Notes: generated by a model not told the origin, from the sequence alone. DNA of 64,000 nt from Pararoseomonas baculiformis (GCF_017813395.1 NZ_JAGIZB010000004.1:209496-273495); one strand, 5' to 3'; positions 1 to 9,687 are shown, numbered from the stretch's first letter. Program-made: numbers and translations.

Positions 1-57
1 ATAGGTGGCGCGCAGCAGCCTGGCCTGCGCGTCCTCCTCCTTCAGCTGGGCGGACAT
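1..57 (-). CDS. Partial CDS, N-terminus only
   Basis: An ATG at 57 on the minus strand opens a frame that runs off the window edge. The 19 visible codons read MSAQLKEEDAQARLLRATY and contain no stop. It begins 5 bases after the stop of the upstream ABC substrate-binding protein gene on the same strand, so the two are probably co-transcribed. A partner of a peptide transporter (permease, hydrolase or amidase) would be usual here, but the visible part is too short to identify. Confidence 0.5.
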   Translation of the reverse strand, partial: MSAQLKEEDAQARLLRATY

Positions 58-62
58 GGAGT

Positions 63-1658
63 TCAGCCTTCCTTCGTGACGCCCATGGCGAGCGTGTACT
101 GGTCGGCGCGGGTGACATAACCCACGCCCTTCTTCGCGGCCCAGACCGAGACCTCATGGTGCAGCGGGATCAGCGCCACGTCGCGGAAGGCGATGCCGCT
201 GGCCTCGCCCAGCAGGGCGTTGCGCGCATTGTCGTCCATGGTCCGCAGCGCCTCCTTCAAGCGGCGGTCCACCTCGGGGTTGGAATAGCGCCCGCCATTG
301 CTGATGCCGAAGCCGGCCGCCTTGTCCTCGCTCGCGATCAGGGCGGACATGGGATTGCTCGTCTCGCCCGTGTTCACGCCCCAGGCGCCGAGGAAGCAGG
401 AATGCTCCGTGCGCTGGCTGTTGCGCCCGGCATAGGTGGCCCAGGGCATCACCTCCGCCCGGCACTCGATGCCGATGCGGGTGAACATCTGCGCCACGGC
501 CTGCACGATCTTGGCATCGTTGATGTAGCGGTCATTCGGCCCATGCACCGTCAGGCGGAAGCCGCGGGGATAGCCGGCCTCGGCCAGCAGGGCGCGGGCG
601 CGGTTAGGGTCGAAGGGCGTCACCTCCAGCGTCGGGTCGGTGCCGGGGCCGCCCTTGGGCAGGAACTGGGTGGCGACCACGGCCTGCCCTTCCATCACCC
701 GCTCCGCGATCGCCTGCCGGTTGATGGCCATGGAAAGCGCCTGCCGGACCCGGAGGTCCTTGAACGGGTTCCGGTCCAGCGGGCGGCCATCCAGCCCCGT
801 CACATGCGGCGAGACCTCGTTCACCTGGTCCATGCCGAGATAGACGAAGCGTGAGGAGATGCCGCTGATGAGGTGCAGGCGCTGGTCCCCGCGGATGCGG
901 TCCGTGTTGCCGGAGGCGACGGCCTCGATGATGTCGAGGTCGCCGGCCAGCAGCCCGGCCAGCCGGGCCGCGTCATCCGTCACCACCCGCAGTTCCACCC
1001 GTTCCCAGGGCGTGCGGCCGCCCCACCAGGAATCGTTGCGGTCCAGCACGATCCGGTTGCCGGGCACGTATTCGCGCAGGACGTAGGGGCCGGTGCCGAT
1101 GGCGGCGCGGCCCGCATTGAACTCGGCGCTCGGCGCGTCCTTGAACTTCGCGCTGATGATCCGCACCCGCCCGATGGAGTTCAGCAGCAGCGGGTCCGGC
1201 GCCCGCGTCTCCACCAGCAGCGTGTAGGGATCTGGCGCGGACATCGCCTTGATGCTGCGCGTATAGGTGCGGAAGGAGGCTGCGCTGGGAATCTCCGTGG
1301 CGCGGCGGATGGAAACAATCGCGTCCTCGGCCGTGAAGGGCGTGCCATCGGAGAAGCGGACATCGCGCAGCCTGAAGGTCCAGTGCGTGTCGTCCTGGCG
1401 CGTCCAGGACTCCGCCAGGCCGGGCACGGAGCGCGAGGCATGGTCGTTGACGATCAGGCTGTCGAAGATATGGGTCGCCACCGCGTTGTTCGGGGCGTTG
1501 CTCAGCAGATGCGGGTCCAGCGTGGTGTTCGGCGCCGCCATGCCGATCCGGAGCACGCCCCCGGCGCCCTGTGCCCTGGCCGCCGCCAGCCATCCCGGCG
1601 CCACCCAGCAGGCCCCCGAGGCCAGGGCCAGGCGAAGGAGGTCGCGTCGCTGAGTCAT
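63..1658 (-). CDS. ABC transporter substrate-binding protein, family 5 (peptide/nickel type)
   Basis: Predicted periplasmic receptor (531 aa) of a dipeptide/oligopeptide-type ABC importer. The N-terminus has twin arginines (TQRRDLLRLA) followed by a hydrophobic stretch and an ARAQG end, which looks like a Tat or Sec signal. The mature part shows the family 5 pattern: VPGLAESWTRQDDTHWTFRLR, then FSDGTPFTAEDAI, and later a GTGPYVL motif and repeated lobe sequences. The frame is open 26 codons further upstream, but the ATG at 1658 sits directly before the signal peptide and has a purine-rich GGGGACCGG ahead of it, so I chose it. No permease or ATPase is in view; they may lie beyond the left edge. 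The ligand cannot be read from the sequence. Confidence 0.88.
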   Translation of the reverse strand: MTQRRDLLRLALASGACWVAPGWLAAARAQGAGGVLRIGMAAPNTTLDPHLLSNAPNNAVATHIFDSLIVNDHASRSVPGLAESWTRQDDTHWTFRLRDVRFSDGTPFTAEDAIVSIRRATEIPSAASFRTYTRSIKAMSAPDPYTLLVETRAPDPLLLNSIGRVRIISAKFKDAPSAEFNAGRAAIGTGPYVLREYVPGNRIVLDRNDSWWGGRTPWERVELRVVTDDAARLAGLLAGDLDIIEAVASGNTDRIRGDQRLHLISGISSRFVYLGMDQVNEVSPHVTGLDGRPLDRNPFKDLRVRQALSMAINRQAIAERVMEGQAVVATQFLPKGGPGTDPTLEVTPFDPNRARALLAEAGYPRGFRLTVHGPNDRYINDAKIVQAVAQMFTRIGIECRAEVMPWATYAGRNSQRTEHSCFLGAWGVNTGETSNPMSALIASEDKAAGFGISNGGRYSNPEVDRRLKEALRTMDDNARNALLGEASGIAFRDVALIPLHHEVSVWAAKKGVGYVTRADQYTLAMGVTKEG

Positions 1659-1792
1659 GTCACCGGTCCCCTTGGGTCGTCGGAGACTAGAACCGGCCCG
1701 CATCCGGGGTCGAGGGGCCCGGAAGGGGAGCGTCACGCGGCTGTCACCCCGGCGCCATGGACGTGCCCTCGCTGCCGGGCTAACCCGCGCTG

Positions 1793-2722
1793 ATGGATGC
1801 CTCCATACGCGACCCAGCCGAGGCCCTTGCCCCTCCCAGTCGCCTGCGCCGGCGCAAGCCGCTGCGCTTCCGCCGCGCCCTGCCCGGCGGGCGCCTGTTC
1901 GACGTGATGGGGGACCGCCCCTTCGGCGGGCGGTTCCGCGCCGTCCGGCGCCTCGTCCTCGGCACGCTCTGGACCCTCGCCGCCATGCCTGTCCAGGCGG
2001 TCCTGCTGCTCCTGCCGGGCCGGCCGAAGATCGTCTTCGCCCGCGTTTACTGGCGGGTGATGTGCTTCCTGCTGGGGATGCGGATCCGGGTGGTGGGCAC
2101 CCGCCTCGGCGCGCCGCGCACCCTCTACCTCGCCAACCACTCCTCCTGGCTCGATATCCTCGTGCTCGGCGCCACGCTGGAGGCCGCCTTCGTCTCCAAG
2201 GCCGAGGTCGGGCGCTGGCCGCTGATCGGCACGGTCGCGAGGCTCGGCCGCACCGTCTTCGTCTCCCGCTCCCGCGGACGCACGGGCAACGAGGCGAAGG
2301 AGATGCGGGACCGGCTGGCCACCGGAAACTCCCTTATCCTGTTCCCGGAAGGCACCAGCTCGGACGGCACCCGGGTGCTGCCCTTCCGCTCCTCCTTCCT
2401 GGCGGTGGCCGATGCGGCGGAGCTGATCCAGCCCGTTTCCGTCGCCTATGACCGGCTGGGCGGCCTGCCGGCCTGCCGGCGGGACCGGCCGGTCTTCGCC
2501 TGGTATGGCGACATGTCCATCGGCCCCCATGCCTGGCGCCTCTGCCGCCATGCCGGGCTTCGCGTCACCATCCTGCTGCACGACCCGGTGGAGCCCTCGG
2601 CCATCCCGAACCGCAAGGCCCTCTCCGCCGCCGCCGAGGCCACGGTGGCCGAAGGCGCGGCCATCCTGCGCCAGAACCGGGAACCCAGGCCGCTGCCGGT
2701 GCGGGCGGCCGTGACCGCATGA
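1793..2722 (+). CDS. Lysophospholipid acyltransferase (PlsC-like)
   Basis: Predicted membrane-associated 1-acyl-sn-glycerol-3-phosphate acyltransferase (309 aa), the second acylation step of phospholipid synthesis. The PlsC family HX4D catalytic motif is present as NHSSWLD near residue 115, and the glycerophosphate-binding motif appears as FPEGTSSDGTR near residue 185. A hydrophobic segment near residues 50-75 (GTLWTLAAMPVQAVLLLLPG) probably anchors the protein. No strong Shine-Dalgarno precedes the ATG. It lies 156 bases upstream of miaB on the same strand; this acyltransferase-miaB order is common in alphaproteobacteria. Ornithine-lipid acyltransferase is an alternative because the family is broad. 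Confidence 0.85.
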   Translation: MDASIRDPAEALAPPSRLRRRKPLRFRRALPGGRLFDVMGDRPFGGRFRAVRRLVLGTLWTLAAMPVQAVLLLLPGRPKIVFARVYWRVMCFLLGMRIRVVGTRLGAPRTLYLANHSSWLDILVLGATLEAAFVSKAEVGRWPLIGTVARLGRTVFVSRSRGRTGNEAKEMRDRLATGNSLILFPEGTSSDGTRVLPFRSSFLAVADAAELIQPVSVAYDRLGGLPACRRDRPVFAWYGDMSIGPHAWRLCRHAGLRVTILLHDPVEPSAIPNRKALSAAAEATVAEGAAILRQNREPRPLPVRAAVTA

Positions 2723-2878
2723 GGGGCCGCTTGACGGGAATCGCGGCGTTCCGCGACCCTTCCGGGATGGCCGCGCCCTTCCCCAGCGCGCCGGGCTTTT
2801 CTTGACCTGGAAGGCCCCGCGCCGCACATCCCCCCGGCCCGAAGCCGCCAGCTTCGGAACGAGAGGGTCTTTCGCCAG

Positions 2879-4288
2879 ATGAGCAGTTCCACCGGCCCCG
2901 ATATGGCCGGTCCGGCCCCCGCCCAGGGGCAGGCCAGGGCCACCCGCAAGCTCCTGATCCGCACCTGGGGCTGCCAGATGAATGTCTATGACAGCGGGCG
3001 GATGGCCGACATCCTCGCCCCGCTCGGCTATGCGCCGACCGAGAGCGCGGAGGAGGCCGACATGGTCATCCTCAACACCTGCCACATCCGGGAGAAGGCG
3101 AGCGAGAAGGTCTTCTCCGATCTCGGGCGCCTGCGGGAGACGAAGAAGGCCCGCGCGGCGGAAGGCCGCCAGACCGTCATCGCGGTGGCCGGCTGCGTCG
3201 CCCAGGCGGAGGGCGCCGAGATCACGGCCCGCGCCCCCTGGGTGGACATCGTGCTGGGCCCGCAGACCTATCACCGCCTGCCGGAGATGGTGGCCCGCGC
3301 CAGCCGCGCGGCCGGCGCCGTGATCGAGACGGATTTCCCCGCCGAGGACAAGTTCGACCACCTGCCCGAGGCCCGCGCGCCCCAGGGTCCCGTCGCCTTC
3401 CTCACCATCCAGGAGGGCTGCGACAAGTTCTGCTCCTTCTGCGTGGTCCCCTATACGCGCGGCGCGGAGTTTTCCCGCCCAGCGGCGGCCATTCTCGCGG
3501 AGGCCCGGCAGCTGGCGGCCAATGGCGCGCGGGAAATCGCGCTGCTTGGCCAGAACGTGAATGCCTGGGCCGGCGCGTCTCCCGATGGCAACAGCTGGCG
3601 CCTCGCGCGTTTGTTGCGGGAACTGGCGGAAATTCCGGGCGTTGCTCGTTTGCGCTACACAACGAGCCACCCGCGCGACATGGACGACGACCTCATCGCG
3701 GCCCATGGGGAGATCCCCTCCCTGATGCCCTACCTGCACCTTCCGGTGCAGAGCGGTTCGGACCGGGTGCTGGCCGCGATGAACCGGGGGCACAAGGCGG
3801 ATCTCTACTTCCGCATCGCGGACCGCCTGCGGGAGGCCCGGCCCGACCTGGCGCTCACCTCCGACTTCATCGTGGGCCATCCCGGCGAGACCGCGGCGGA
3901 TTTCGACGCGACGATGAGGCTGGTGGAGCGGATCGGCTTCGCCGGGGCCTATTCCTTCAAGTACTCGGCCCGGCCGGGTACGCCCGCCGCCTCCATGGCC
4001 GGCCTGGTGCCGGAGGCGGAGAAGGATTCCCGCCTGCAAACCCTGCAGGCCCTGCTCCGGCAGCAGCAGGACGATTTCAACCGCGCCTGCGTCGGGCGCG
4101 TGGTGGATGTGCTCATCACCGGCACGGGGCGGCATCCCGGCCAGGTGGCGGGCCGCAGCCCGTGGCTCCAGCCGGTTCATGCAACCGGCGCAGCCCCGGT
4201 GGGCGCCGTGGTCCCGATGACATTGGAGGCCGCGCTCCCCAATTCTCTTTCCGCAAACATGGTGCATGAGGAGTCTGCCGCCGCTTGA
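2879..4288 (+). CDS. miaB: tRNA-2-methylthio-N6-dimethylallyladenosine synthase MiaB
   Basis: Radical-SAM methylthiotransferase (469 aa) that converts i6A37 to ms2i6A37 in tRNAs reading UNN codons. The N-terminal UPF0004 domain carries the auxiliary-cluster cysteines in [18 protein letters not shown] and AGCVAQ. The radical SAM motif CxxxCxxC is C181, C185, C188 ([16 protein letters not shown]). A C-terminal TRAM-like domain follows ([11 protein letters not shown]). Length and order match MiaB rather than MtaB or RimO. A GAGAGG purine run lies upstream of the ATG. The stop overlaps the TTG start of phoH by 4 bases, so translation is probably coupled. Confidence 0.96.
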   Translation: MSSSTGPDMAGPAPAQGQARATRKLLIRTWGCQMNVYDSGRMADILAPLGYAPTESAEEADMVILNTCHIREKASEKVFSDLGRLRETKKARAAEGRQTVIAVAGCVAQAEGAEITARAPWVDIVLGPQTYHRLPEMVARASRAAGAVIETDFPAEDKFDHLPEARAPQGPVAFLTIQEGCDKFCSFCVVPYTRGAEFSRPAAAILAEARQLAANGAREIALLGQNVNAWAGASPDGNSWRLARLLRELAEIPGVARLRYTTSHPRDMDDDLIAAHGEIPSLMPYLHLPVQSGSDRVLAAMNRGHKADLYFRIADRLREARPDLALTSDFIVGHPGETAADFDATMRLVERIGFAGAYSFKYSARPGTPAASMAGLVPEAEKDSRLQTLQALLRQQQDDFNRACVGRVVDVLITGTGRHPGQVAGRSPWLQPVHATGAAPVGAVVPMTLEAALPNSLSANMVHEESAAA

Positions 4289-5361
4289 CCCAGATCGCCG
4301 CCCCGGCCGGGGGTATCGCCCTCCGGTCCGATCCCCGCTCGGCGGTGCGTTCCGGCTTCGCGCCGGATGCCCAGCGGACCGTCACCCTGAGCTTCGACGA
4401 CAACGCCCTGTTGCCGATGCTCTATGGGGAACACGACCGGCACCTGTCGCGGATCGAGCAGCGACTGGGGGTCCGGATCGCATCGCGCGGGAACCGCGCC
4501 ACGATCAGCGGCGGGGCGGAGGCGACAGGGCTGGCGGAATCGGTCCTGCGATCCCTTTGGCAACGCCTGGAAAGAGGAGACGCGACCGGCATGGCAGAGG
4601 TTGAGGCCGCGCTGCGCATGGCTGATGGCCCGGTGGAAGACCCGCGCCTGCCGCTGGCCGATATGCCGGCCATCCGCACCCGCAAGGGCGCCATCGCGCC
4701 CCGTAGCCGCACCCAGGCGGCCTATATGGACCTGCTGCAGCGGCAGGAGATGGTCTTCGGCGTCGGCCCGGCCGGCACCGGCAAGACCTATCTGGCCGTG
4801 GCGCAGGGCGTGGCCCTGCTGATGGCGGGCCGCGTGGACCGGATCATCCTGTCCCGCCCGGCGGTCGAGGCCGGCGAGCGGCTGGGCTTCCTGCCCGGCG
4901 ACATGAAGGAGAAGGTCGATCCCTATCTCCGCCCGCTCTATGACGCGCTGCATGACATGATGCCGGCCGACCAGGTGGCGCGCCGCATCGTCTCGGGCGA
5001 GATCGAGATCGCGCCGCTGGCCTTCATGCGCGGCCGGACGCTGGCCCATTCCTATGCGATCTTGGACGAGGCGCAGAACACCACGCCGGCCCAGATGAAG
5101 ATGTTCCTCACCCGCATGGGCGAGGGCGCGCGGATGGTGATCACGGGCGACCCCAGCCAGGTGGACCTGCCGCCCGGCCAGAAATCCGGCCTGGTGGAGG
5201 CCCTTTCCATCCTGGATGGGGTGGAGGGCATCGGGATCACGCGCTTCGCCGAGGCCGATGTGGTAAGGCATCCCCTGGTCGGGCGCATCGTCTCGGCCTA
5301 TGGCCGGGCCGAAGCTGCCGCCGATGGGCGCGGCGCCCCGCGCGGGAAGAACAGGGAGTAG
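4285..5361 (+). CDS. phoH: PhoH family ATPase
   Basis: Cytoplasmic P-loop protein (358 aa) of the PhoH family, an ATPase thought to act in RNA metabolism together with YbeY. The Walker A is GPAGTGKT at residues 161-168; Walker B is ILDEAQNTT, and [13 protein letters not shown] follows. A short N-terminal domain precedes the ATPase domain, as in the alphaproteobacterial form. The start is a TTG that overlaps the miaB stop (TTGA). No ATG gives the full N-terminal domain without truncation, so TTG is preferred. It sits in the conserved miaB-phoH-ybeY order. Confidence 0.93.
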   Translation: MTQIAAPAGGIALRSDPRSAVRSGFAPDAQRTVTLSFDDNALLPMLYGEHDRHLSRIEQRLGVRIASRGNRATISGGAEATGLAESVLRSLWQRLERGDATGMAEVEAALRMADGPVEDPRLPLADMPAIRTRKGAIAPRSRTQAAYMDLLQRQEMVFGVGPAGTGKTYLAVAQGVALLMAGRVDRIILSRPAVEAGERLGFLPGDMKEKVDPYLRPLYDALHDMMPADQVARRIVSGEIEIAPLAFMRGRTLAHSYAILDEAQNTTPAQMKMFLTRMGEGARMVITGDPSQVDLPPGQKSGLVEALSILDGVEGIGITRFAEADVVRHPLVGRIVSAYGRAEAAADGRGAPRGKNRE

Positions 5362-5368
5362 GAAAGAG

Positions 5369-5926
5369 GTGGGCAGTCGCCCGCCCGGCGGTGGTGCCGC
5401 CGGGCCTTCACATAGCAGCGCCGGCGGCTGGGCCGCCGGGCTGGATCACGAGCCTCCGGCCGATCCGGGCGGGTGGGATCATGACATCGAAGTGGTGGTG
5501 GAGGACCCGGCATGGCGGTCCGCCGTGCCACGGGTGGAGGAGGTCGCGCGCCGTGCCGCGGCGGCCGCCTTCGACGAATCCGGCATCACCGGCGCCGTGA
5601 CGGTGCTGCTGACCGGGGACCGTGCCGTAAAGCGCCTGAACGGCGACCATCGCGGCAAGGTCAAGCCGACCAATGTCCTGTCGTTCCCGCCTCTCCATCC
5701 CGACCTGCCCGGCGATGTGGCGCTGGCCCTGGGCGTCGTCCGCCGCGAGGCACGGGCGGCCGGGCGAACGGTGATGGCGCATCTCTCCCATCTGGTCGCC
5801 CATGGGGTGCTGCACCTGGTCGGCCATGACCATCTGCGCGCCGGGGAGGCGCGGCGGATGGAGCGGGCCGAGGCGCGGGTCATGCGCCGCCTGGCCCTGC
5901 CCAATCCCTGGAGGGGGATCGCGTGA
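5369..5926 (+). CDS. ybeY: Endoribonuclease YbeY (rRNA maturation factor)
   Basis: Zinc-dependent endoribonuclease (185 aa) for 16S rRNA 3'-end maturation and ribosome quality control. The family signature HGxLHLxGHDH is intact as HGVLHLVGHDH at residues 145-155 and supplies the three metal-binding histidines. The preceding LNGDHRGKVKPTNVLSFP matches the conserved substrate-groove region. The frame extends upstream inside phoH, but the GTG at 5369 has AGGA 5 bases ahead and lies just after the phoH stop, so it is chosen. The N-terminal ~40 residues are Gly/Ser/Pro-rich and not part of the usual fold. The gene ends in GTGA, overlapping the next start. Confidence 0.94.
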   Translation: MGSRPPGGGAAGPSHSSAGGWAAGLDHEPPADPGGWDHDIEVVVEDPAWRSAVPRVEEVARRAAAAAFDESGITGAVTVLLTGDRAVKRLNGDHRGKVKPTNVLSFPPLHPDLPGDVALALGVVRREARAAGRTVMAHLSHLVAHGVLHLVGHDHLRAGEARRMERAEARVMRRLALPNPWRGIA

Positions 5927-6864
5927 GCGAACGGCACGGACAAGACCGGAACAGCCTGTTCTGGAAATTTCAGGGCCTGCTCCGCCGGCGCGAGGCCGAA
6001 AGCGTGCGCGACCAGGTGGAAGCCCTGGTCGAGAGCGAGGGCGAGGAGGGCGCGGAGCCGGAGGCCGACGCGCTGGACGCCAATGAGCGCGTCATCCTCG
6101 GCAATGTGCTGAAGCTGCGGAACAAGACCGCGGTGGATGTGATGGTGCCCCGCGCCGACATCATCGCCATGCCCTGCAACCTGACGCTTCAGGAATCCAT
6201 CCAGCTCATCCAGCGCGAGGGGCATAGCCGCTTCCCCGTCTACCAGGAGAATCTGGATGACATCCGGGGCATGATCCACATCAAGGACGTGTTCGCGGCC
6301 GTGGGGCGGGAAAGCGAGCCCTTCTCCCTGGAAGCGGTGCTGCGCCCCCTGCTCTTCGTGGTTCCGCAGGTGCCCGTGCTAGACCTGCTGCTGCAGATGC
6401 GCGAGGCGCGGACGCATATGGCGCTGGTGGTGGACGAGTATGGCGGCATCGACGGGCTGGTGACGATCGAGGACCTGGTCGAGACCATCGTGGGCGACAT
6501 CTCGGACGAGCATGACGAGGAGGCGCCGCCCCAGGTGACCGAGCGCCCCGATGGCAGCCTGGACCTGGACGCCCGCATGAAGATCGAGGATTTCGAGACC
6601 CGCATGGGCGAGATCCTGACCACCGAGGAACGCCACCAGGATATCGACACCGTTGGCGGGCTGGTCTTCACCCTGGCCGGGCGGGTGCCCGCGCGGGGGG
6701 AGTTGGTCTCCCACAGCTCCGGGCTGGAATTCCGCGTGCTGGAGGCTGATCCGCGCCGCATTAGGCGGGTCCGGGTCCGCCGCCCACCGCCCGCGGCCCC
6801 CGCCATCGAGCTACCGGGCGCCGGCCATGCGCCCGGGATGCCTTCCTCCCAGGCCGCAGAATAG
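5923..6864 (+). CDS. CorC/HlyC-type CBS-domain protein (hemolysin family)
   Basis: Cytosolic protein (313 aa) with two CBS domains (about residues 70-195; VMVPRADIIAM and VVDEYGGIDGLVTIEDLVE) and a C-terminal transporter-associated CorC_HlyC domain (about 220-285). There is no DUF21 membrane domain, so this is the short CorC/TlyC form rather than the YfjD/CNNM form. In E. coli and rhizobia this gene sits between ybeY and lnt, as here. It is linked to Mg/Co efflux, though the direct activity is not settled. The GTG start overlaps the ybeY stop as GTGA. The tail after residue 290 is Pro/Ala-rich. Confidence 0.9.
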   Translation: MSERHGQDRNSLFWKFQGLLRRREAESVRDQVEALVESEGEEGAEPEADALDANERVILGNVLKLRNKTAVDVMVPRADIIAMPCNLTLQESIQLIQREGHSRFPVYQENLDDIRGMIHIKDVFAAVGRESEPFSLEAVLRPLLFVVPQVPVLDLLLQMREARTHMALVVDEYGGIDGLVTIEDLVETIVGDISDEHDEEAPPQVTERPDGSLDLDARMKIEDFETRMGEILTTEERHQDIDTVGGLVFTLAGRVPARGELVSHSSGLEFRVLEADPRRIRRVRVRRPPPAAPAIELPGAGHAPGMPSSQAAE

Positions 6865-6879
6865 AATCGAAAGAATCCC

Positions 6880-8436
6880 GTGCAGCGCCTGATCCGGCAC
6901 CTGGAGTCGCGCGCGGGCTGGCGCGCGCTTGTCACGGCCTTCGGGCTGGGTGGGCTGGCAGCCCTGGCCATGCCCCCCATCCATGCCATCCCGGTCCTGC
7001 TGATCGCCCTTCCCGGCCTTCTGCTGCTGCTGGGCAAGGCCGGAAGCTGGAAGCGCGCCGCCATGCTCGGCTGGGCCTTCGGCTGGGGGCACCATGTCAT
7101 CGGCCTCTACTGGATCACCTACTCGATCCTGACCGAGGCGGAGCGGCTCTGGTGGCTCGTGCCGCTGGCGGTGCCCCTGCTGGCCCTGTGGATGGGCATC
7201 TATTCGGTCATCCCGGCCTTGCTGGCCTGGAAGGCGCGGCCGGGCTGGCCGCGTGCGCTGGTCCTGGCCGGAGGATGGGTGCTGGCCGAGTTCGTGCGTG
7301 GATGGGCCTTCACGGGCTTTCCCTGGAACCTGCTGGGCTCGGCATGGGCCTTCGCGGCCCTGCCCGTGCAGGGCGCCGCCTGGATCGGCACGCATGGCCT
7401 TTCCCTCGTGACGGTGCTGCTGGCCTGCACGCCGCTGCTGGGGCGCCGCGCCATGGCCGGAGGTGCCGCCGCGATCCTGGCCTTCGCCGGGCTGGGCGTG
7501 CTGCGCCTCCTGCCGGAGGAGCCGCCGGCCCTGCCCGTCACCCTGGTCCTGGTGCAGGGGAACGTGGCCCAGGAGGCGAAATGGCGGGAGGAGAGCCGCT
7601 GGCCGATCTTCCGCCGCTATCTCGAGCTGAGCCGCCAGGGAGCGGAAATGGTGGAGCGGGAGGCACCGGGCACGCGCCCCGTGATCATCTGGCCGGAGAC
7701 AGCCAGTCCCTTCCTCCTGGCCGACGACCCCGAGGCCCGGCGGATCGCCGCCGCCGCCCTGCCCGGCAATGGCCTGCTCCTGGCCGGGACGGTGCGCGCC
7801 GAATGGGGGCCGGACCGGCGGCCGACCAAGCTGTTCAACAGCCTCGTCGCCCTGGAGCCGGACGGGCAGATCGCCGCCGTCTACGACAAGGCCCATCTTG
7901 TCCCCTTCGGCGAGTACATGCCGCTTTCGGGCCTGCTGCCGATCCGTGTGGTCCGCGGCGGCGTGGATTTCCAGGGCGGCCCGGGCCCGGTGGCCCTGCC
8001 CCTGCCCGGCCTGCCCCCCGCCGGGCCCCTGATCTGCTACGAGGTCATCTTCCCCGGCGCCGTGGTAGGCGCGGAACGCCCGGGATGGCTGCTGAACATC
8101 ACCAATGACGCGTGGTTCGGCATTTCGGCCGGCCCCTACCAGCATCTGGCGACCGCGCGGCTGCGCGCGGTGGAGGAAGGCCTGCCCCTGGCCAGGGCCG
8201 CGCAGACCGGCATTTCGGCCAGCTTCGATTCGCGGGGGCGCGAGATCACGCGCCTTGCCCTCGGGGAAACGGGAATCGCGCTTTCCCCGCTGCCGGCGGC
8301 GGGGGAGCCCACGCCCTTCGCCCGCCTCGGCCTTGTGATCCCCGCTGTCCTGGCGCTGCTGGCATTACTGGGGGGATGGTGGGGTCATCGCAGGCAGGTG
8401 CTGGGCAGGCGAACTTCGCCGTCCTTCACAACCTAG
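6880..8436 (+). CDS. lnt: Apolipoprotein N-acyltransferase
   Basis: Integral inner-membrane enzyme (518 aa) that adds the third acyl chain to the N-terminal cysteine of lipoproteins. Several hydrophobic segments fill residues 20-215, followed by a nitrilase-like periplasmic domain and a final membrane helix near 490-510. The catalytic triad is readable: E273 in IIWPETASPF, K337 in YDKAHLVPFGEYMP and C386 in PLICYEVIFP, against E267/K335/C387 in E. coli. It starts with GTG 15 bases after the corC-like stop. Two predicted lipoproteins in this window (30014-30757 and 59959-60813) would be substrates. Confidence 0.95.
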   Translation: MQRLIRHLESRAGWRALVTAFGLGGLAALAMPPIHAIPVLLIALPGLLLLLGKAGSWKRAAMLGWAFGWGHHVIGLYWITYSILTEAERLWWLVPLAVPLLALWMGIYSVIPALLAWKARPGWPRALVLAGGWVLAEFVRGWAFTGFPWNLLGSAWAFAALPVQGAAWIGTHGLSLVTVLLACTPLLGRRAMAGGAAAILAFAGLGVLRLLPEEPPALPVTLVLVQGNVAQEAKWREESRWPIFRRYLELSRQGAEMVEREAPGTRPVIIWPETASPFLLADDPEARRIAAAALPGNGLLLAGTVRAEWGPDRRPTKLFNSLVALEPDGQIAAVYDKAHLVPFGEYMPLSGLLPIRVVRGGVDFQGGPGPVALPLPGLPPAGPLICYEVIFPGAVVGAERPGWLLNITNDAWFGISAGPYQHLATARLRAVEEGLPLARAAQTGISASFDSRGREITRLALGETGIALSPLPAAGEPTPFARLGLVIPAVLALLALLGGWWGHRRQVLGRRTSPSFTT

Positions 8437-8476
8437 TTATGAGCATCCGTTCCTTTTTTTAGAATCCTCGAAAGAG

Positions 8477-8506
8477 TTGACAATTCGTTAGGTTGCCGCC
8501 AAGTTC
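8477..8506 (+). promoter_or_regulatory. Possible promoter of the XRE regulator gene
   Basis: A consensus TTGACA (8477-8482) lies in the AT-richer gap between lnt and the XRE gene, followed after about 17 bases by a weak -10-like CAAGTT. It would give the regulator its own promoter separate from the upstream operon. Only the -35 hexamer is convincing. Confidence 0.3.
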
Positions 8507-8612
8507 TCAACAGCATTGCAGGGATCTATGATGCGCGCGGCGGGGCCCCGTGGTCATGGTGTGCAGGACGTGCGCCGCTCCCCTGCCTATCGAGATGAAG
8601 GAGTGGCGCCAC

Positions 8613-9071
8613 ATGTCGGGCGAGGAGGCGCTTGAGCGGACGGAACGTCCCGAACATCGGCCGAGCCCGATCGATGTTCATGTTGGAAGCCGTGTCCGCC
8701 TTCGCCGCACCCTGATGGGGATGAGCCAGGAGAAGCTGGGGGAGGCGCTTGGCCTCACCTTCCAGCAGGTCCAGAAATACGAGCGTGGCGTGAACCGGAT
8801 CGGCGCCAGCCGCCTGTTCGACCTGGCCCGCGTGCTCGACGTGCCGATCGGCTTCTTCTTCGACGACATGCCGGACAGCATGGGCGGCACCTCCTCGGGC
8901 TTCCGCTCGCGCCTCTCCTCCGGCTTCGCCGAATCGCAGGACGGTTTCGAGGACGACACGCTGCACAAGCGCGAGACGCTGGAACTGGTCCGGGCCTATT
9001 ACCGGATCACGGAGCCTGCGGTGCGCAAGCGCGTCTTCGACCTGATCAAGAGCCTCGCCCCCACGGAGTAA
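8613..9071 (+). CDS. XRE-family transcriptional regulator
   Basis: DNA-binding protein (152 aa) with a Cro/CI-type helix-turn-helix at about residues 20-75 (VRLRRTLMGMSQEKLGEAL followed by TFQQVQKYERGVNRIGASR). The C-terminal half is the short region usual in alphaproteobacterial homologues encoded near lnt. The ATG at 8613 is chosen because AAGGAG lies 9 bases upstream; the frame is open further upstream without such a site. In many alphaproteobacteria this regulator is followed by metK and trmB, but here a DUF2244 gene follows on the opposite strand, so the synteny breaks at this point. Targets are unknown. Confidence 0.88.
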   Translation: MSGEEALERTERPEHRPSPIDVHVGSRVRLRRTLMGMSQEKLGEALGLTFQQVQKYERGVNRIGASRLFDLARVLDVPIGFFFDDMPDSMGGTSSGFRSRLSSGFAESQDGFEDDTLHKRETLELVRAYYRITEPAVRKRVFDLIKSLAPTE

Positions 9072-9119
9072 GGGCTCTGGGAGTAAGGGTTGGGGCTGTT
9101 GAAAAGCTGCCCCTGAGCC

Positions 9120-9632
9120 TTAGCGAATGTCCCGGGTCTGGGGATTGTCGAAAACCGGGTTCCGGTAGTCCCGCAGCGCCTGGTTCAGAGCATCCGCCAG
9201 GCTGCCCTTCTCCGTTTCCGACAGGAAGCAGCCGATCTCCACGGACCGGCCTCGTGCCGCAAGGCGCAACTCGCTGACCCGGCCCGGGCGGGGTGTGAGC
9301 GCCACGCGGGCCCAGTAGGCATCTAGCTCCGCCGCCACGCTCCGGCCGCGCCTGTCCGTCCGCACCACCCGGATTCGCCCGCCGGCCAGGGTGATCCGCT
9401 CCGCGATCCGGCCCGACCAGCGCCGATGGGCCCGGAGCAGGCCGATCACCAGCACCACCTCCCCGCCCATGAAGCCTGCCACGGGCCAGGCGCCGAGGGA
9501 CCAGAACAAGGCTGTCAGCCCGGCGGAGCCGAGCAGGACCAGCCCTGCGATCACCCGCAGCCCTGCCTGGGTGCCGGATTGGTGGGGGGTGGTCAGGGCC
9601 TCGAAGAGGGGCGTGTCCTGGGCGGTGCTCAT
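9120..9632 (-). CDS. DUF2244 membrane protein
   Basis: Small inner-membrane protein (170 aa) of the DUF2244 family, function unknown. Two adjacent hydrophobic segments (VIAGLVLLGSAGLTALFWSL and VAGFMGGEVVLVIGLLRAHR, about residues 25-65) form a helical hairpin, followed by a cytosolic beta-rich domain with WSGRIAERITL and ELDAYWARV. The frame is open far upstream on this strand, but that part is antisense to nth. The methionine at 9632 gives the normal family length and leaves a 55-base divergent gap to nth. Confidence 0.8.
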   Translation of the reverse strand: MSTAQDTPLFEALTTPHQSGTQAGLRVIAGLVLLGSAGLTALFWSLGAWPVAGFMGGEVVLVIGLLRAHRRWSGRIAERITLAGGRIRVVRTDRRGRSVAAELDAYWARVALTPRPGRVSELRLAARGRSVEIGCFLSETEKGSLADALNQALRDYRNPVFDNPQTRDIR

Positions 9633-9687
9633 CTCTGCGCACATAGGAAGGCCCGGCGAGATTTCGCCCTTTCCCCTGCCCTGCGCT

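Noticed and set aside
1733..4267. Long minus-strand open frame of 844 codons opposite plsC and miaB
   Set aside because: Translation is His/Gly/Arg-rich without any domain, and the plus strand holds two clearly recognised genes. High GC content keeps antisense frames open.
8452..8460. T-run after lnt as a terminator
   Set aside because: No stem of useful length precedes the T-run at CCGTTCC, so I do not call it a terminator.
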